DNA from: Eisenbergiella tayi
GTDB lineage: Bacteria > Bacillota > Clostridia > Lachnospirales > Lachnospiraceae
Length of the DNA stretch: 64,000 nucleotides
Direction of reading: 5' to 3'
NCBI RefSeq assembly: GCF_001881565.1
Contig: NZ_MPDJ01000001.1
Span: 189,966 to 253,965 of the forward strand
The notes under the pieces were generated by a model that worked only from the letters and a program-made list of their open reading frames with translations, ran no database searches and was not told the DNA's origin. Position numbers and translations under genes: made by a program. This document shows, piece by piece, positions 47,607-56,371 of the stretch (within the stretch, counting starts at the first letter, position 1; each line of letters opens with the position of its first letter).

Positions 47607-48461
47607 TTATCTCTTTTTCTTCATTTTCCGGTATTGCAGCGGCGTCATATCCGTATATTTTTTAAACACACGGTCAAAATACGCCAGGCTGTCATATCCC
47701 AGTTCTTTTGCCACCTCCTCCATTGTTTTCTCCGTTTCCGCAAGAAGCAGCCTCGCCTTTCCAATCCTCTGGCAGTTTATAAATTCATTAACCGTAAAGT
47801 TCGTTACCTCTTTAAAAATCCTGCTCAGATAACTCTTATCAATATAGAAAAGCCGGGCAAGCTCGTCCAGGGAGCTGATTTCTTCACAATGGCCCACAAT
47901 ATAGTCGGTTATATCATGCACCTTCATATACCGCATCATTTTTTCCTGAGGGAAACGGCATTCCGGAGCTCTTACACCCATGCCCGCGCATACCCGCAGA
48001 ATCATCTGTATCACCGCAATTTTGGCCTGGGCTTCACAGAACTCCCCTTCTTTTCCCACGGAATTCTCCAGAACAGAAATGTTTTTCTGCATATACTTCT
48101 GCTCCTCTTCGTTCAAAAGAAAAACCCCATGATAATCCTGAAAGAACCGGAGAAGATCAAATCCAACAGCCTCTCCCATCGACAGAAGCCAGCTTTCTTC
48201 CAGTTCAATGAGCAGGCGGTTATGAAACTTACCGCCCACCACATTGGTTGTGGGAATCTGCCTTTTATCAATAAAGGCAATCGCTCCCCGTACCATCTTA
48301 TAACCCCTCTGACTGATAAAAAAGAACCTCTCTCCTTCACAAATATAATGAATCTGGTACTCATTCCTGTAATATCCTGTCGTTTCCGTAAAATCGCAGT
48401 CCCGGATAATATGGCTTACGCCGATACCCCGGCATGCCCCCGAAAAAACAAGCTCCTTCAT
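47607..48461 (-). CDS. AraC-family regulator of locus C
   Basis: 284 aa from ATG 48461 (GGAGG eight bases upstream); the frame extends 24 codons further but without a site. Sensor half of about 180 residues (YICEGERFFFISQRGYKMVRGAIAFI), then two helix-turn-helices (SLDELARLFYIDKSYLSRIFKEVTNF; MEEVAKELGYDSLAYFDRVFKKYTDMTPLQYRK). It lies between the importer operon and the divergent GH43 gene and probably controls both. Confidence 0.9.
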   Translation of the reverse strand: MKELVFSGACRGIGVSHIIRDCDFTETTGYYRNEYQIHYICEGERFFFISQRGYKMVRGAIAFIDKRQIPTTNVVGGKFHNRLLIELEESWLLSMGEAVGFDLLRFFQDYHGVFLLNEEEQKYMQKNISVLENSVGKEGEFCEAQAKIAVIQMILRVCAGMGVRAPECRFPQEKMMRYMKVHDITDYIVGHCEEISSLDELARLFYIDKSYLSRIFKEVTNFTVNEFINCQRIGKARLLLAETEKTMEEVAKELGYDSLAYFDRVFKKYTDMTPLQYRKMKKKR

Positions 48462-48578
48462 TCCCAGCTCCTCCCTTCTTTCCCCTGTTAAATTAAAAGC
48501 AATTCTACTGCATGGCAGTTTTTTCGTCAACAAAAATTACAGTTGCGTGTTTTCGTTGGCTCCGCCCAGCTTTCCTTC

Positions 48579-48607
48579 TTGACATATTCCCTGCAATCAC
48601 CTACACT
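48579..48607 (+). promoter_or_regulatory. Strong promoter of the GH43 gene
   Basis: Consensus TTGACA (48579-48584), 17-base spacer, TACACT (48602-48607). Transcription would start near 48614, leaving a 5' leader of about 200 bases before ATG 48815. The 353-base gap 48462-48814 holds this promoter, the leader and presumably the opposing AraC promoter; I see no other gene in it. Confidence 0.7.
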
Positions 48608-48814
48608 ACAACCATAAATCTAACGCCGCCTTGTATAAAGCCATACACAAAACAGCAGGCCCGGAGTACCGGATCCTTACGCAGACCTGAAGTCCTGATA
48701 CCCTTCGGTCCGCCAGTATGTATCCATTCCGTTGTCTGCAGAAGTCAAATACCCCGCCGCAAGCAGCAGGGCATCAACTATATTTTGTGCTGTTTGGCAC
48801 AGACAGGAGAATGT

Positions 48815-49717
48815 ATGAAAAACAAGGAAATCAATATAAGGGATCCCTTTGTCCTTGTCCATGACGGACATTATTATCTCTATGGCACCCGCGCCAAAAC
48901 GTGCTGGGGAAAAGCAGATGGTTTTGACTGCTACGTCGGGACTGATCTGGAAAACTGGGAAGGGCCTTTTGAAGTATTCCACCGCCCGGAGGGCTTCTGG
49001 GCTGACAAAAATTACTGGGCTCCGGAGGTTCATTTCTATGAAGGCGCCTTCTATATGTTCGCTACTTTTAACTCCGAAGCTATTGAAAGAAAGGGAACAA
49101 TGATCCTGAAAGCGGACAATCCGCTCGGCCCCTTTGTCCTTCACAGCGAAGGCAAAATCACCCCTGATGCATGGAACTGCCTGGACGGCACTTTATATGT
49201 ATCCCCGAAAGGCATTCCCTACATGGTATTCTGCCATGAATGGCAGGATATCGGCGACGGAGCTGTCTGCTGTGTGGAGCTGACAAAGGATTTAAAACGT
49301 CCGGCAGGTGATGTCCGTACCCTTTTCACCGCCTCCCAGGGCCGCCCCTGGGTACGTAAAATCGTACATGACCGGTTTCCGGGAGATAACTATGTAACTG
49401 ATGGTCCGTTCCTTTACCGGCTGAAAGGCGGGGAGCTTCTTATGCTCTGGTCCAGTTTCGGCGAGCATGGCTATGTGGAAGCTATCTCTCGTTCCGACAA
49501 TAACGATATTACAGGGAACTGGGTTCCTGACGAAGAACTGCTGTTTGAGCGGGACGGCGGCCACGGCATGCTGTTTGCAACTCTGGATGGTAAACTCATG
49601 CTCACCCTCCATTCTCCCAATGAAACGCCGCTGGAACGGCCGGCTTTTTATGAGATGGAAGAAAGAGACGGGAAACTTGCGGTCAAAGCGGTTTCTCCGC
49701 AGACGGATGTTAAATAG
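48815..49717 (+). CDS. GH43 glycosidase, intracellular
   Basis: 300 aa from ATG 48815 with AGGAGA a few bases upstream; an upstream in-frame extension falls in the leader. Five-bladed propeller motifs: INIRDPFVLVHDGHYYLYGT (catalytic-base Asp), NYWAPEVHFYEGAFYMFATF, NCLDGTLYVS and MVFCHEWQ (acid Glu). The family contains arabinofuranosidases and xylosidases. There is no signal peptide. It lies beside the xylan-type importer, divergent from the AraC regulator. Confidence 0.88.
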   Translation: MKNKEINIRDPFVLVHDGHYYLYGTRAKTCWGKADGFDCYVGTDLENWEGPFEVFHRPEGFWADKNYWAPEVHFYEGAFYMFATFNSEAIERKGTMILKADNPLGPFVLHSEGKITPDAWNCLDGTLYVSPKGIPYMVFCHEWQDIGDGAVCCVELTKDLKRPAGDVRTLFTASQGRPWVRKIVHDRFPGDNYVTDGPFLYRLKGGELLMLWSSFGEHGYVEAISRSDNNDITGNWVPDEELLFERDGGHGMLFATLDGKLMLTLHSPNETPLERPAFYEMEERDGKLAVKAVSPQTDVK

Positions 49718-49732
49718 GCTGACGATTAAAGT

Positions 49733-49760
49733 AAAAGGATCCGGGGAACCGGATCCTTTT
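49733..49760 (+). terminator. Terminator of the GH43 gene
   Basis: Perfect 12-base stem AAAAGGATCCGG / CCGGATCCTTTT with a GGAA loop, 16 bases after the stop. The A/T-rich stem ends allow termination in either direction. Confidence 0.75.
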
Positions 49761-49816
49761 AAAAAGGGCCGCTGCCTTTCAGACCGGATCTCTCCGGCCG
49801 TCAGGCAGCGGCCCTT
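49761..49816 (-). terminator. Terminator of the TetR gene
   Basis: Minus strand: 13-base perfect stem AAGGGCCGCTGCC / GGCAGCGGCCCTT, with an inner CCGG..CCGG hairpin in the loop, followed by TTTTT. It sits back to back with the GH43 terminator. Confidence 0.85.
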
Positions 49817-49839
49817 CATTTTAAACTATGTATTTGTCT

Positions 49840-50439
49840 TTACTGGAACACAGCTGCAAACATCTGCAGATAACTGTCGATTTCCGTTTCCAGATTTTCC
49901 GGCTTAAAATCCACCCGGCTGCTGAAATCCTCCGTCAGTCCCTTCAGCGTATACTCCACACATTTTATTACTTTTTCTCTGCTTGCCTTGGGTGACAGCG
50001 CACTGTAATCCGCCTGGCCGAGATAATTTCTTATCTTATCCTCATAATTTTTGTGCGCCTCCGCCACGGCATCCACCGCAGCCTGCCACTCTTCCTTTTC
50101 GGCCATATCAAGAAAGCGTCTCATATAAGGATACATTTTCAATACCCGCATACGGCCGGTTTCCATTTTCTTCATCAGCAGAAACAAATCATTGTCCGTC
50201 TCCTTGATTTCCCTTGAGAACTCTAACAGCATAAACCTGCTGCTGTATTCGTACAAAAAAACATAAAGTCCCAGCTTGCTTTCAAAATAATGGAACAGAA
50301 GCCCTTTACTGATAGAAGCAAGTTTCACAATATCATCCGTACTGGCATGACGGTAACCGTTTAATGCAAAAACCTGAAGCGCCGCATTAATAATCCTGTC
50401 CTGCTTGTCCTTCTTCAGATCAAAAAATTTATCATTCAT
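49840..50439 (-). CDS. TetR/AcrR-family regulator
   Basis: 199 aa from ATG 50439 (AGGAG eight bases upstream). N-terminal TetR helix-turn-helix: IINAALQVFALNGYRHASTDDIVKLASISKGLLFHYFESKLGLYVFL. The remaining helical domain binds an unknown ligand. It is not next to an efflux or enzyme gene on its own strand, so the target is unclear. The inverted-repeat element lies about 90 bases upstream of its start. Confidence 0.9.
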   Translation of the reverse strand: MNDKFFDLKKDKQDRIINAALQVFALNGYRHASTDDIVKLASISKGLLFHYFESKLGLYVFLYEYSSRFMLLEFSREIKETDNDLFLLMKKMETGRMRVLKMYPYMRRFLDMAEKEEWQAAVDAVAEAHKNYEDKIRNYLGQADYSALSPKASREKVIKCVEYTLKGLTEDFSSRVDFKPENLETEIDSYLQMFAAVFQ

Positions 50440-50528
50440 GGAGCTGTCTCCTATATGGGTGCCGCGTGTTACCTGTTTATCATAGCACATCGGTTAAAAG
50501 CCTTCAAGCTTGACGGTTTTTAGCTGAC

Positions 50529-50823
50529 GGTTGCTATTCCCAGTCCTTTTATGCCGGCTGCCTTATTTGTGCCGCGTGCCCGGCCTGGTGCCTTTCCCTC
50601 TCTGCGGGCGGCGGGGCTGTAAGGTTCCTTGCAGGACACGCTTTCGCTCGGATAAGCACGCAGCGGTACTAAGGCTGTAAAGGACACAGCCTAAGGACCG
50701 GCGTGCTTATGACGGTCCTTACAGGAATCCTTACAGCCCCGCCGCCCGCAGAAAGGGAAAGGCACCAGGCCGGGCACGCGGTACAAATAAGGCAGCGGCA
50801 TAAAAGGACTGGGAATAGCAACC
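50529..50823. repeat. 295-bp near-perfect inverted repeat element
   Basis: The left arm, 50529-50624 (96 bases, starts GGTTGCTATTCCCAGTCC), and the right arm, 50729-50823 (95 bases, ends GGACTGGGAATAGCAACC), are reverse complements with one indel and two mismatches. The 104-base centre adds nested stems (ATAAGCACGC / GCGTGCTTAT; GGCTGT / ACAGCC). The arms are GC-rich against AT-rich flanks. There is no open frame and no obvious target-site duplication. It fills most of the 480-base gap between divergent TetR and membrane-protein genes. It could be a miniature transposable element or a long hairpin RNA. Confidence 0.85.
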
Positions 50824-50860
50824 TGGGGGATCGTGATAATGAATAGTTGTTTGAAAATAA

Positions 50861-50890
50861 TTGTGGATATTATTGGTGTTGTGATAAAAT
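50861..50890 (+). promoter_or_regulatory. Putative promoter of the small membrane protein
   Basis: TTGTGG, 18-base spacer, TAAAAT (50885-50890), 30 bases upstream of ATG 50920. It lies outside the inverted-repeat element. Confidence 0.4.
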
Positions 50891-50919
50891 GTTAGTAAAT
50901 AAAAAAGGGAGGGTGTCGT

Positions 50920-51312
50920 ATGTCACAGGCAGATAGATCAAATGCGGAGTTTAATCGTTTGTTTGAGCAATATAGTAAAAAGTCTGATGAAGAGCTTTCT
51001 GAAATTATTAAACCGGAGAATGGGTATACTGAAACGGCTATGAGGGCTGCTTCTGCTGTTTTGCAGTCAGATAGATCGGATTATTATCAAAGTATAAAGC
51101 GGGGAGAGGAAAACGAGGCGGAAAAAGAAAAAGTGGATGGGAAGGAAGGAGCAGGGATGGGCGTAATGCCGGATAAGGACAGCGCGTTTCTGGCTCTTTG
51201 CAGTGATATTCATACAATTAAAAATATATTGATATTCTTTGCTGTTCTTACTGTTTTAGGGTTAATAGGTGGTTTTTATACAATCTTTGTAACATTGCAG
51301 CAGCTTTTATGA
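50920..51312 (+). CDS. Hypothetical protein with C-terminal membrane anchor
   Basis: 130 aa. A soluble, acidic N-terminal part (FNRLFEQYSKKSDEELSEII, residues about 11-60, helical) is followed by a Lys/Glu/Gly-rich linker and a single C-terminal membrane helix (IKNILIFFAVLTVLGLIGGFYTIF). I recognise no family. GGGAGG lies seven bases before ATG, and a terminator follows at 51386. It is a single-gene transcript. The topology suggests a tail-anchored protein with its bulk in the cytoplasm. Confidence 0.75.
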   Translation: MSQADRSNAEFNRLFEQYSKKSDEELSEIIKPENGYTETAMRAASAVLQSDRSDYYQSIKRGEENEAEKEKVDGKEGAGMGVMPDKDSAFLALCSDIHTIKNILIFFAVLTVLGLIGGFYTIFVTLQQLL

Positions 51313-51385
51313 TGTTGTTTCGGGCAGATGATGGCTGTTGATTAATAAGATGATGTGTTATGCTGTTTTCAGGAGCATAAGGCAG

Positions 51386-51422
51386 TCCCCCTGTCCGGTT
51401 ATATTCCGGCAGGGGGTTTTTC
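51386..51422 (+). terminator. Terminator of the small membrane protein
   Basis: CCCCCTGTCCGG / CCGGCAGGGGG (one bulged T) with a 7-base loop, then TTTTTCTT. Confidence 0.85.
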
Positions 51423-51501
51423 TTACTAAATTATTATTGTTACGGACAGGTCATGCATTCAATCCAGGTTGTGCTGCTTTCTTCAGGTACAGCAAATGGG
51501 A

Positions 51502-53313
51502 TTATGAACGGGCAGTTTCCATGGCAATATTGTGTCTGTAGGAATCATTGATTTTCTTTATTTTTTCCGGTGGGCATTTGGGAACGCGGTCATAGGTCAG
51601 AAGGCCGTTTGTTTCCTGTTCCACATCGGAAAGCTGGGTATAACAGAATCCGTAAATCAGGTCGGATTCTAAAATGGTGTGTATCACATGTTCGTATTGC
51701 TGCAGAAAATCTGCTTCGCTGTTTGCACTTGTATAGCCCCAGCTGTCTTTTTCTTCTGAGTTAAAGTTGATTCCGCCGCATTCCGTGATGAGAATCGGCT
51801 CGCCTCCATATGCGTATCCCTGGGCATATACGCTTCTTCCCGCGTGTGTGGGTGATAAAAGAAGCTCCTCTTCCTGCATGGTTCTTCGGAAAAAGTCCTG
51901 TTTTTCGGGTTCTGCCGTGGAACCGTGGGCATAGTTATGGATTGCGCAAATATCGCTTTTTGTCATTTCCCATCCGTCGTTATTGACCACAAGCCGGGTT
52001 GGATCAAGGCTTTTTATCAGATAGTACATTCCCATGGTCTGATCCTGCTGCCGTCTGTCGACATCAATATTGGGTACGCCCCAGCTTTCGTTAAACGGCA
52101 CCCAGGCCACGATGCATGGATGGTTATAATCCCTTTTTATGATTTCAAACCATTCCTTTGCATAGCGTTCCACTCCGGTGTCCGTGTAGAGGCACGCGGA
52201 AGCCATTTCGCCCCATACAAGAAAGCCCATTTTATCCGCATGATACAGGAAACGGGCATCCTCCGCCTTCTGATGCTTCCGGCAGCCATTGAATCCCATT
52301 TCCTTCATCAGGCTGATGTCCCTGACAAAATCCTCATCCGAGGGGGCAGTCAGTATTCCGTCGCGCCAATACCCCTGATCCAGCACGAGCTTGAAATAGT
52401 ATGGATTATTGTTCAGATAGGTAATCCCGTCCTTCACGTGGATCTTACGCATGCCGAAATAGCTGTCCACGCTGTCGGTAAGCTCTCCTCCGGCAAACAG
52501 GCGCAGGTTAACATCATAGAGAACAGGGTTCTCAGGTGTCCAGCAGCGGCGCATTCCGTGCGCCATGCCGTAAAAAATGTGATCTTTGGAAAGATGGATG
52601 GCCCTCCTGAATACAGCTTTATTGTTTACCAGATAACGGTCACAGCAGATCTGTTCCCCGCCGAAGTAGATCTCCGCTTCCAGATACATATCCGAAGGGC
52701 AGCCGGAAAATTCGGCTTCCAAAATCACCATGTCATGGTCCACATCAGGAGTAAATTTCACACGGGTGATATGGGTCTGCTCCACAGGCTCCATCCATAC
52801 ACTCTGCCAGATACCTGTGGTACGCGTATACCAGATATCGGCGCTTTCCTCCTGCCAGAACTGTTTTCCCCGGGGGATCGTTTCATCCTGCGCCGGATCA
52901 TAAACCGCCACGGCAAGAGTCTGTTCCCCGTCCCGCAGGTAATCTGTGATATCCGCGCAGAAACCGGCATTGCCGCCTGTATGCTCTGTACATAGCTTTT
53001 CATTCACAAAAACGCGGCAGGAGTAATCGACCGCCTCAAAATGCAGCAGAACCCTTCTGCCCTTCCATTCCTCCGGCACAGTGAAATTTCTTTTGTAAAA
53101 CACATGGTCATGGATAGAGGTATCGCCGATCCCGCTCAGTTTGCTTTCAAAGCAGAAGGGCACTTCAATGCGTCCCTCCGGCCGGAAGGAATCAAGCTCC
53201 CAGTGATCTGCCTGCGCCCGGTTTTCATCATCAAATGCGAACTCCCAGCTTCCGTTTAAGCACTGCCATTCCCTGCGGACAAACTGCGGTCTCGGATATT
53301 CCTTTCTTTTCAT
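51502..53313 (-). CDS. GH2 beta-glycosidase
   Basis: 603 aa, no signal peptide. N-terminal sugar-binding jelly roll (RREWQCLNGSWEFAFDDENRA, HDHVFYKRNFTVPEEW, LHFEAVDYSCRVFVNEK), immunoglobulin-like middle domain, then the TIM barrel with acid/base Glu in IVAWVPFNESWG and a candidate nucleophile Glu in ILITECGGINF. The family includes beta-galactosidases, beta-glucuronidases and arabinosidases; the exact specificity cannot be told. It lies 13 bases downstream of the GH43 gene in one operon. Confidence 0.88.
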   Translation of the reverse strand: MKRKEYPRPQFVRREWQCLNGSWEFAFDDENRAQADHWELDSFRPEGRIEVPFCFESKLSGIGDTSIHDHVFYKRNFTVPEEWKGRRVLLHFEAVDYSCRVFVNEKLCTEHTGGNAGFCADITDYLRDGEQTLAVAVYDPAQDETIPRGKQFWQEESADIWYTRTTGIWQSVWMEPVEQTHITRVKFTPDVDHDMVILEAEFSGCPSDMYLEAEIYFGGEQICCDRYLVNNKAVFRRAIHLSKDHIFYGMAHGMRRCWTPENPVLYDVNLRLFAGGELTDSVDSYFGMRKIHVKDGITYLNNNPYYFKLVLDQGYWRDGILTAPSDEDFVRDISLMKEMGFNGCRKHQKAEDARFLYHADKMGFLVWGEMASACLYTDTGVERYAKEWFEIIKRDYNHPCIVAWVPFNESWGVPNIDVDRRQQDQTMGMYYLIKSLDPTRLVVNNDGWEMTKSDICAIHNYAHGSTAEPEKQDFFRRTMQEEELLLSPTHAGRSVYAQGYAYGGEPILITECGGINFNSEEKDSWGYTSANSEADFLQQYEHVIHTILESDLIYGFCYTQLSDVEQETNGLLTYDRVPKCPPEKIKKINDSYRHNIAMETARS

Positions 53314-53326
53314 ATGTTTCTTCCTT

Positions 53327-54856
53327 TCATTTTCCCAATCTATTCTGTGACTCTGCAGGCTGCAATATTGTGATTTCCGAAAGCTTCAGACTGTCCGCGC
53401 CTTCCCTCATCGTAAACACAAAATCGATTTTTTGGGCCTGCACCGGTTCAAACGATAAAAGTAAGGGGGAAACCGCTTCTTCTCCCACTATGTATTCTTC
53501 TGAACAAATCCTGTCATCCACGCACAGACTCACGCTGTAAATATCCTTCATTCCTCCCTGCCCCGGATAAATCGCCGCTGCGTAAACCGGCAGTTCTTCA
53601 TCCGCTTCCAGTGTTACCTTTACCGTCCCGCCGTTCTCCGCTTCCAGCTTCATATCCATATCGGCATGCTTTTTGTATATGGAGAAAAAGCCGTCAACAA
53701 GAAGAGCCGCTTTTTCCCCATTCGCCATTGCGGTGAAACGATTGGTGATATCCACGGCTGCCGCTCCTGAAGGTACAGGCTGCATGGCCGTCACCGGACC
53801 GTTGATATAGAGCTTTCCGTCGGCCGTGAAGCCGGCCCGGTCGATATTCACCTTTCTGTTTCCGCTGGGCGCCTGCGGGTTCGTATGGGAATGATAAACT
53901 GCCCACAGCTGGGTACCGTCCGGCGACAGTGTGAAGCTGTGATGTCCTGTGCCCGACACGTCTTTTCTTATTCCGGACGTAAGCAGGGGATTTTCCTCTG
54001 CCTTGACAAACGGCCCGAGAGGGCTGTCAGACACCGCATACCCCAGTGAATATGACGGACTGGCAAAGAAATTGGCCGAATAGGTCAGATAATATTTTCC
54101 CTCATGGGTAATCATTTCCGGTCCTTCATTCCATTGTGTATCACCGGATTCCTTTTCCCATTTCTGCTGGGGAGTCAGAAGTTTCACCGCTTCGCCCTGC
54201 ACTGACAGCAGATCGTCGCTTAAAGGCACGCCGTAAATTTCACTTTTCTTCAGACCGTCAACTACGTTCTCCGAACAGTCCCTTGAATAATACAGATATT
54301 TCTTTCCGTCCGCATCAATGAGTACATTAGCGTCAATCGCCGCATAGCCGAAGTCAAAAAGTGGCTCATTCTTCACATCCACAAATGGCCCGCCCGGTTT
54401 CTCCGACACTGCCAGTCCGATTCTCAGGCTGTCCTGCTGATTCTTTGCCGTATAAAACATATAATATTTTCCTTCATAAAACACCACCTCCGGCGCCCAG
54501 AAGCAATCCACACACCAGGAATCAGGCTGCCTTACATAACACATCTCTTTGCCGGACCAGTTCACCAGATCCTCCGATTTCCAACAGTAAAAACCATTGG
54601 GGGCCGAAGTACAGTACATGTAGTAGCCATCCGTCTCCGTTTTCAGAACAAACGGATCCCCGATATCCGTAATGCCAAGATCATTTGTAAAAAATGCATT
54701 TCCCGTTTCCTTCTTAAAATAAATTCCCATTTCCATTTCGGTCTTTCCTTTCTCACTCAATATAACCAGCAGCATTCCTGCCAGAAGAATACACACGGCC
54801 GCAGCGCCCAGTGCAACAGCCGGCCGCTTCCATCCAATTTTCATTTTCAATCCCAT
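53327..54856 (-). CDS. Membrane-anchored GH43 glycosidase
   Basis: 509 aa. An N-terminal membrane helix (about 13-32) without a lipobox anchors it with the enzyme outside. Propeller motifs are ITDIGDPFVLKTETDGYYMY, CFWAPEVVFYEGKYYMFYTA, AAIDANVL and NEGPEMITHEGKYYLTYSA, followed by a C-terminal beta domain of about 150 residues. It is the only clearly exported hydrolase of the four loci and probably trims glycans at the cell surface before uptake. It is first in the minus-strand operon with GH2. Confidence 0.85.
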   Translation of the reverse strand: MGLKMKIGWKRPAVALGAAAVCILLAGMLLVILSEKGKTEMEMGIYFKKETGNAFFTNDLGITDIGDPFVLKTETDGYYMYCTSAPNGFYCWKSEDLVNWSGKEMCYVRQPDSWCVDCFWAPEVVFYEGKYYMFYTAKNQQDSLRIGLAVSEKPGGPFVDVKNEPLFDFGYAAIDANVLIDADGKKYLYYSRDCSENVVDGLKKSEIYGVPLSDDLLSVQGEAVKLLTPQQKWEKESGDTQWNEGPEMITHEGKYYLTYSANFFASPSYSLGYAVSDSPLGPFVKAEENPLLTSGIRKDVSGTGHHSFTLSPDGTQLWAVYHSHTNPQAPSGNRKVNIDRAGFTADGKLYINGPVTAMQPVPSGAAAVDITNRFTAMANGEKAALLVDGFFSIYKKHADMDMKLEAENGGTVKVTLEADEELPVYAAAIYPGQGGMKDIYSVSLCVDDRICSEEYIVGEEAVSPLLLSFEPVQAQKIDFVFTMREGADSLKLSEITILQPAESQNRLGK

Positions 54857-54898
54857 CCGCGTACTTCTGTACGCACCTTTATAACGGTAAAGACATAT

Positions 54899-54913
54899 GC
54901 CGGATTATCCGGC
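54899..54913. promoter_or_regulatory. 15-bp palindrome upstream of the GH43-GH2 operon
   Basis: GCCGGATTATCCGGC is a perfect inverted repeat 42 bases upstream of the GH43 start, in promoter position. No T-run follows, so an operator is more likely than a terminator. Confidence 0.4.
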
Positions 54914-54952
54914 ACAATTGTTACAGTTCAAACTGGAGAAAATGCATTTAAT

Positions 54953-55171
54953 AACATAATTATTGTTATAAATAGAAAATCAAATTTGCTGTTTGAAATT
55001 CCAATTTTAAAATACCAAATATTCCAGCAAAAATATATGTTATAATTGTCCAATAATGAATGATATTTTTGTTTATATTTTCCTTGTTCATTTTATAACT
55101 ATGCTTATTACATATAAAAATTTTTATTTTTATTCAATTTCCACAAAATTCAAACAAACAATTATTATGTT
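54953..55171. promoter_or_regulatory. Pair of operator-like sites flanking the divergent promoters
   Basis: AACATAATTATTGTT (54953-54967) and AACAATTATTATGTT (55157-55171) are reverse complements at 14 of 15 positions, and each is itself nearly palindromic. The second ends nine bases before the -35 of the ArsR gene. The 452-base gap 54857-55308 is very AT-rich and otherwise holds only the promoters. Confidence 0.45.
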
Positions 55172-55179
55172 TTAAACAA

Positions 55180-55208
55180 TTGACGGTTCACCGGAACAGT
55201 GCTATCCT
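55180..55208 (+). promoter_or_regulatory. Promoter of the ArsR/importer operon
   Basis: TTGACG (55180-55185), 17-base spacer, TATCCT (55203-55208). The spacer contains GTTC-N4-GAAC. The leader to TTG 55309 is about 95 bases. Confidence 0.6.
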
Positions 55209-55308
55209 CAAATTGAGAAAAGCGCAAAAATACATAATTATTGTCAGCAAAACAAAATCCAACATGCGGCTTCAGGGCCGTTTGGATAATCCGAAAAGGA
55301 GGTATCAT

Positions 55309-56331
55309 TTGAAGACAAACAAGAAGCGGATCTCTCTTGACTTAAATAATCTGGAGCAGACCGCGCTGGTTGGTAAAGCCCTTTCTTCTGAAGTAAGGCT
55401 GGAAATACTGAAGCTTTTGATCGAAAAATCTGCAAACATCAGTGAAATTGCAGCGGCTTTCGGCCTTCCTCAGTCCTCTGCCGCCCTGCATGTAAAGGTA
55501 TTGGAAGAAGCGGGTATGATATCCGTCAGCGAGAAACCCGGTGTGAGGGGCGCTCAAAAGGTCTGCGGCATTACCTTCGAGGACATTTACCTCAATGCCT
55601 TTCAGCATAAGATGGATCACAGCGACAGCAAGGAATTCCGGCAAATCATGCCTATCGGCAATTACTTTGATTTTGAGGTATCCGGCAACTGCGGCATCAT
55701 AAGTGAAAAGGGCTACCTGGGCGTGGAGGATTCCCCTTCCAGCTTCTACTGTCATAACCGCAATGAAGCGCAGCTTCTCTGGTTTAACACAGGCTTTGTG
55801 GAATACAGGTTCCCCACCTATCTGTTAAAAAACTGCCGGTTAAAGGAAGTTTCCTTTTCCTTTGAAGTATGTTCTGAGGCTCCCGGTTATCAGAACGACT
55901 GGCCATCCGATATTACGGTATGGATCAATGGAAGAGAAATCGCCACCATTTTATCCCCCGGTGATTTCGGCGGAAGAAGGGGACGGCTGAATCCGGAATG
56001 GTGGGGTGATACCATGACACAATATGGGATTTATAAAACCATCAGGATCAATCCGCTGGGCTGCTTTGAGGATGATATCAAATGTTCGGATCTAACGCTT
56101 TCCGCTCTCTGTCTGAACGAAGGCAGCTATATAAGCTTCAGGCTCGGTGTCAAACCGGACGCCGTTCATGCAGGCGGCATGAATCTCTTCGGAGAAAAAT
56201 TCGGTGATTATGCACAGGCCCTGGTCATGAAGGTAAAAGCTGCCAACGGCGATTCACAGAAGAAGGAACCAGATGATTTACAGCCCGATGGCGCTCCGGG
56301 CAGCAGCAGCGCCGGACAATCCGACCAATGA
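55309..56331 (+). CDS. ArsR-family regulator with large C-terminal domain
   Basis: 340 aa from TTG 55309 (AAAAGGAGG six bases upstream). The winged helix is at about 10-85 (LVGKALSSEVRLEILKLLIE, SANISEIAAAFGLPQSSAALHVKVLEEAGMIS). The remaining 250 residues are beta-rich and unlike the short metal-sensing ArsR proteins (YLGVEDSPSSFYCHNRNEAQ, SDITVWINGREIATILSPGDFGGRRGRL); this part is probably the ligand-sensing domain, of a type common in clostridial sugar loci. No cysteine metal site is evident in the DNA-binding part. It is the first gene of the operon with the importer and divergent from GH43-GH2. Confidence 0.87.
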   Translation: MKTNKKRISLDLNNLEQTALVGKALSSEVRLEILKLLIEKSANISEIAAAFGLPQSSAALHVKVLEEAGMISVSEKPGVRGAQKVCGITFEDIYLNAFQHKMDHSDSKEFRQIMPIGNYFDFEVSGNCGIISEKGYLGVEDSPSSFYCHNRNEAQLLWFNTGFVEYRFPTYLLKNCRLKEVSFSFEVCSEAPGYQNDWPSDITVWINGREIATILSPGDFGGRRGRLNPEWWGDTMTQYGIYKTIRINPLGCFEDDIKCSDLTLSALCLNEGSYISFRLGVKPDAVHAGGMNLFGEKFGDYAQALVMKVKAANGDSQKKEPDDLQPDGAPGSSSAGQSDQ

Positions 56332-56371
56332 CATCAGATGTCAGGTCCTATCAAATGAAGGAGGACATTAA

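Noticed and set aside
50529..50823. Reading the inverted repeat as a simple bidirectional terminator
   Set aside because: The arms are about 95 bases, far longer than any intrinsic terminator, and no T-run follows either arm. It also lies between divergent, not convergent, genes.
55180..55308. Longer start for the ArsR gene at TTG 55180
   Set aside because: That TTG is the -35 element of the promoter; TTG 55309 has an ideal ribosome site.
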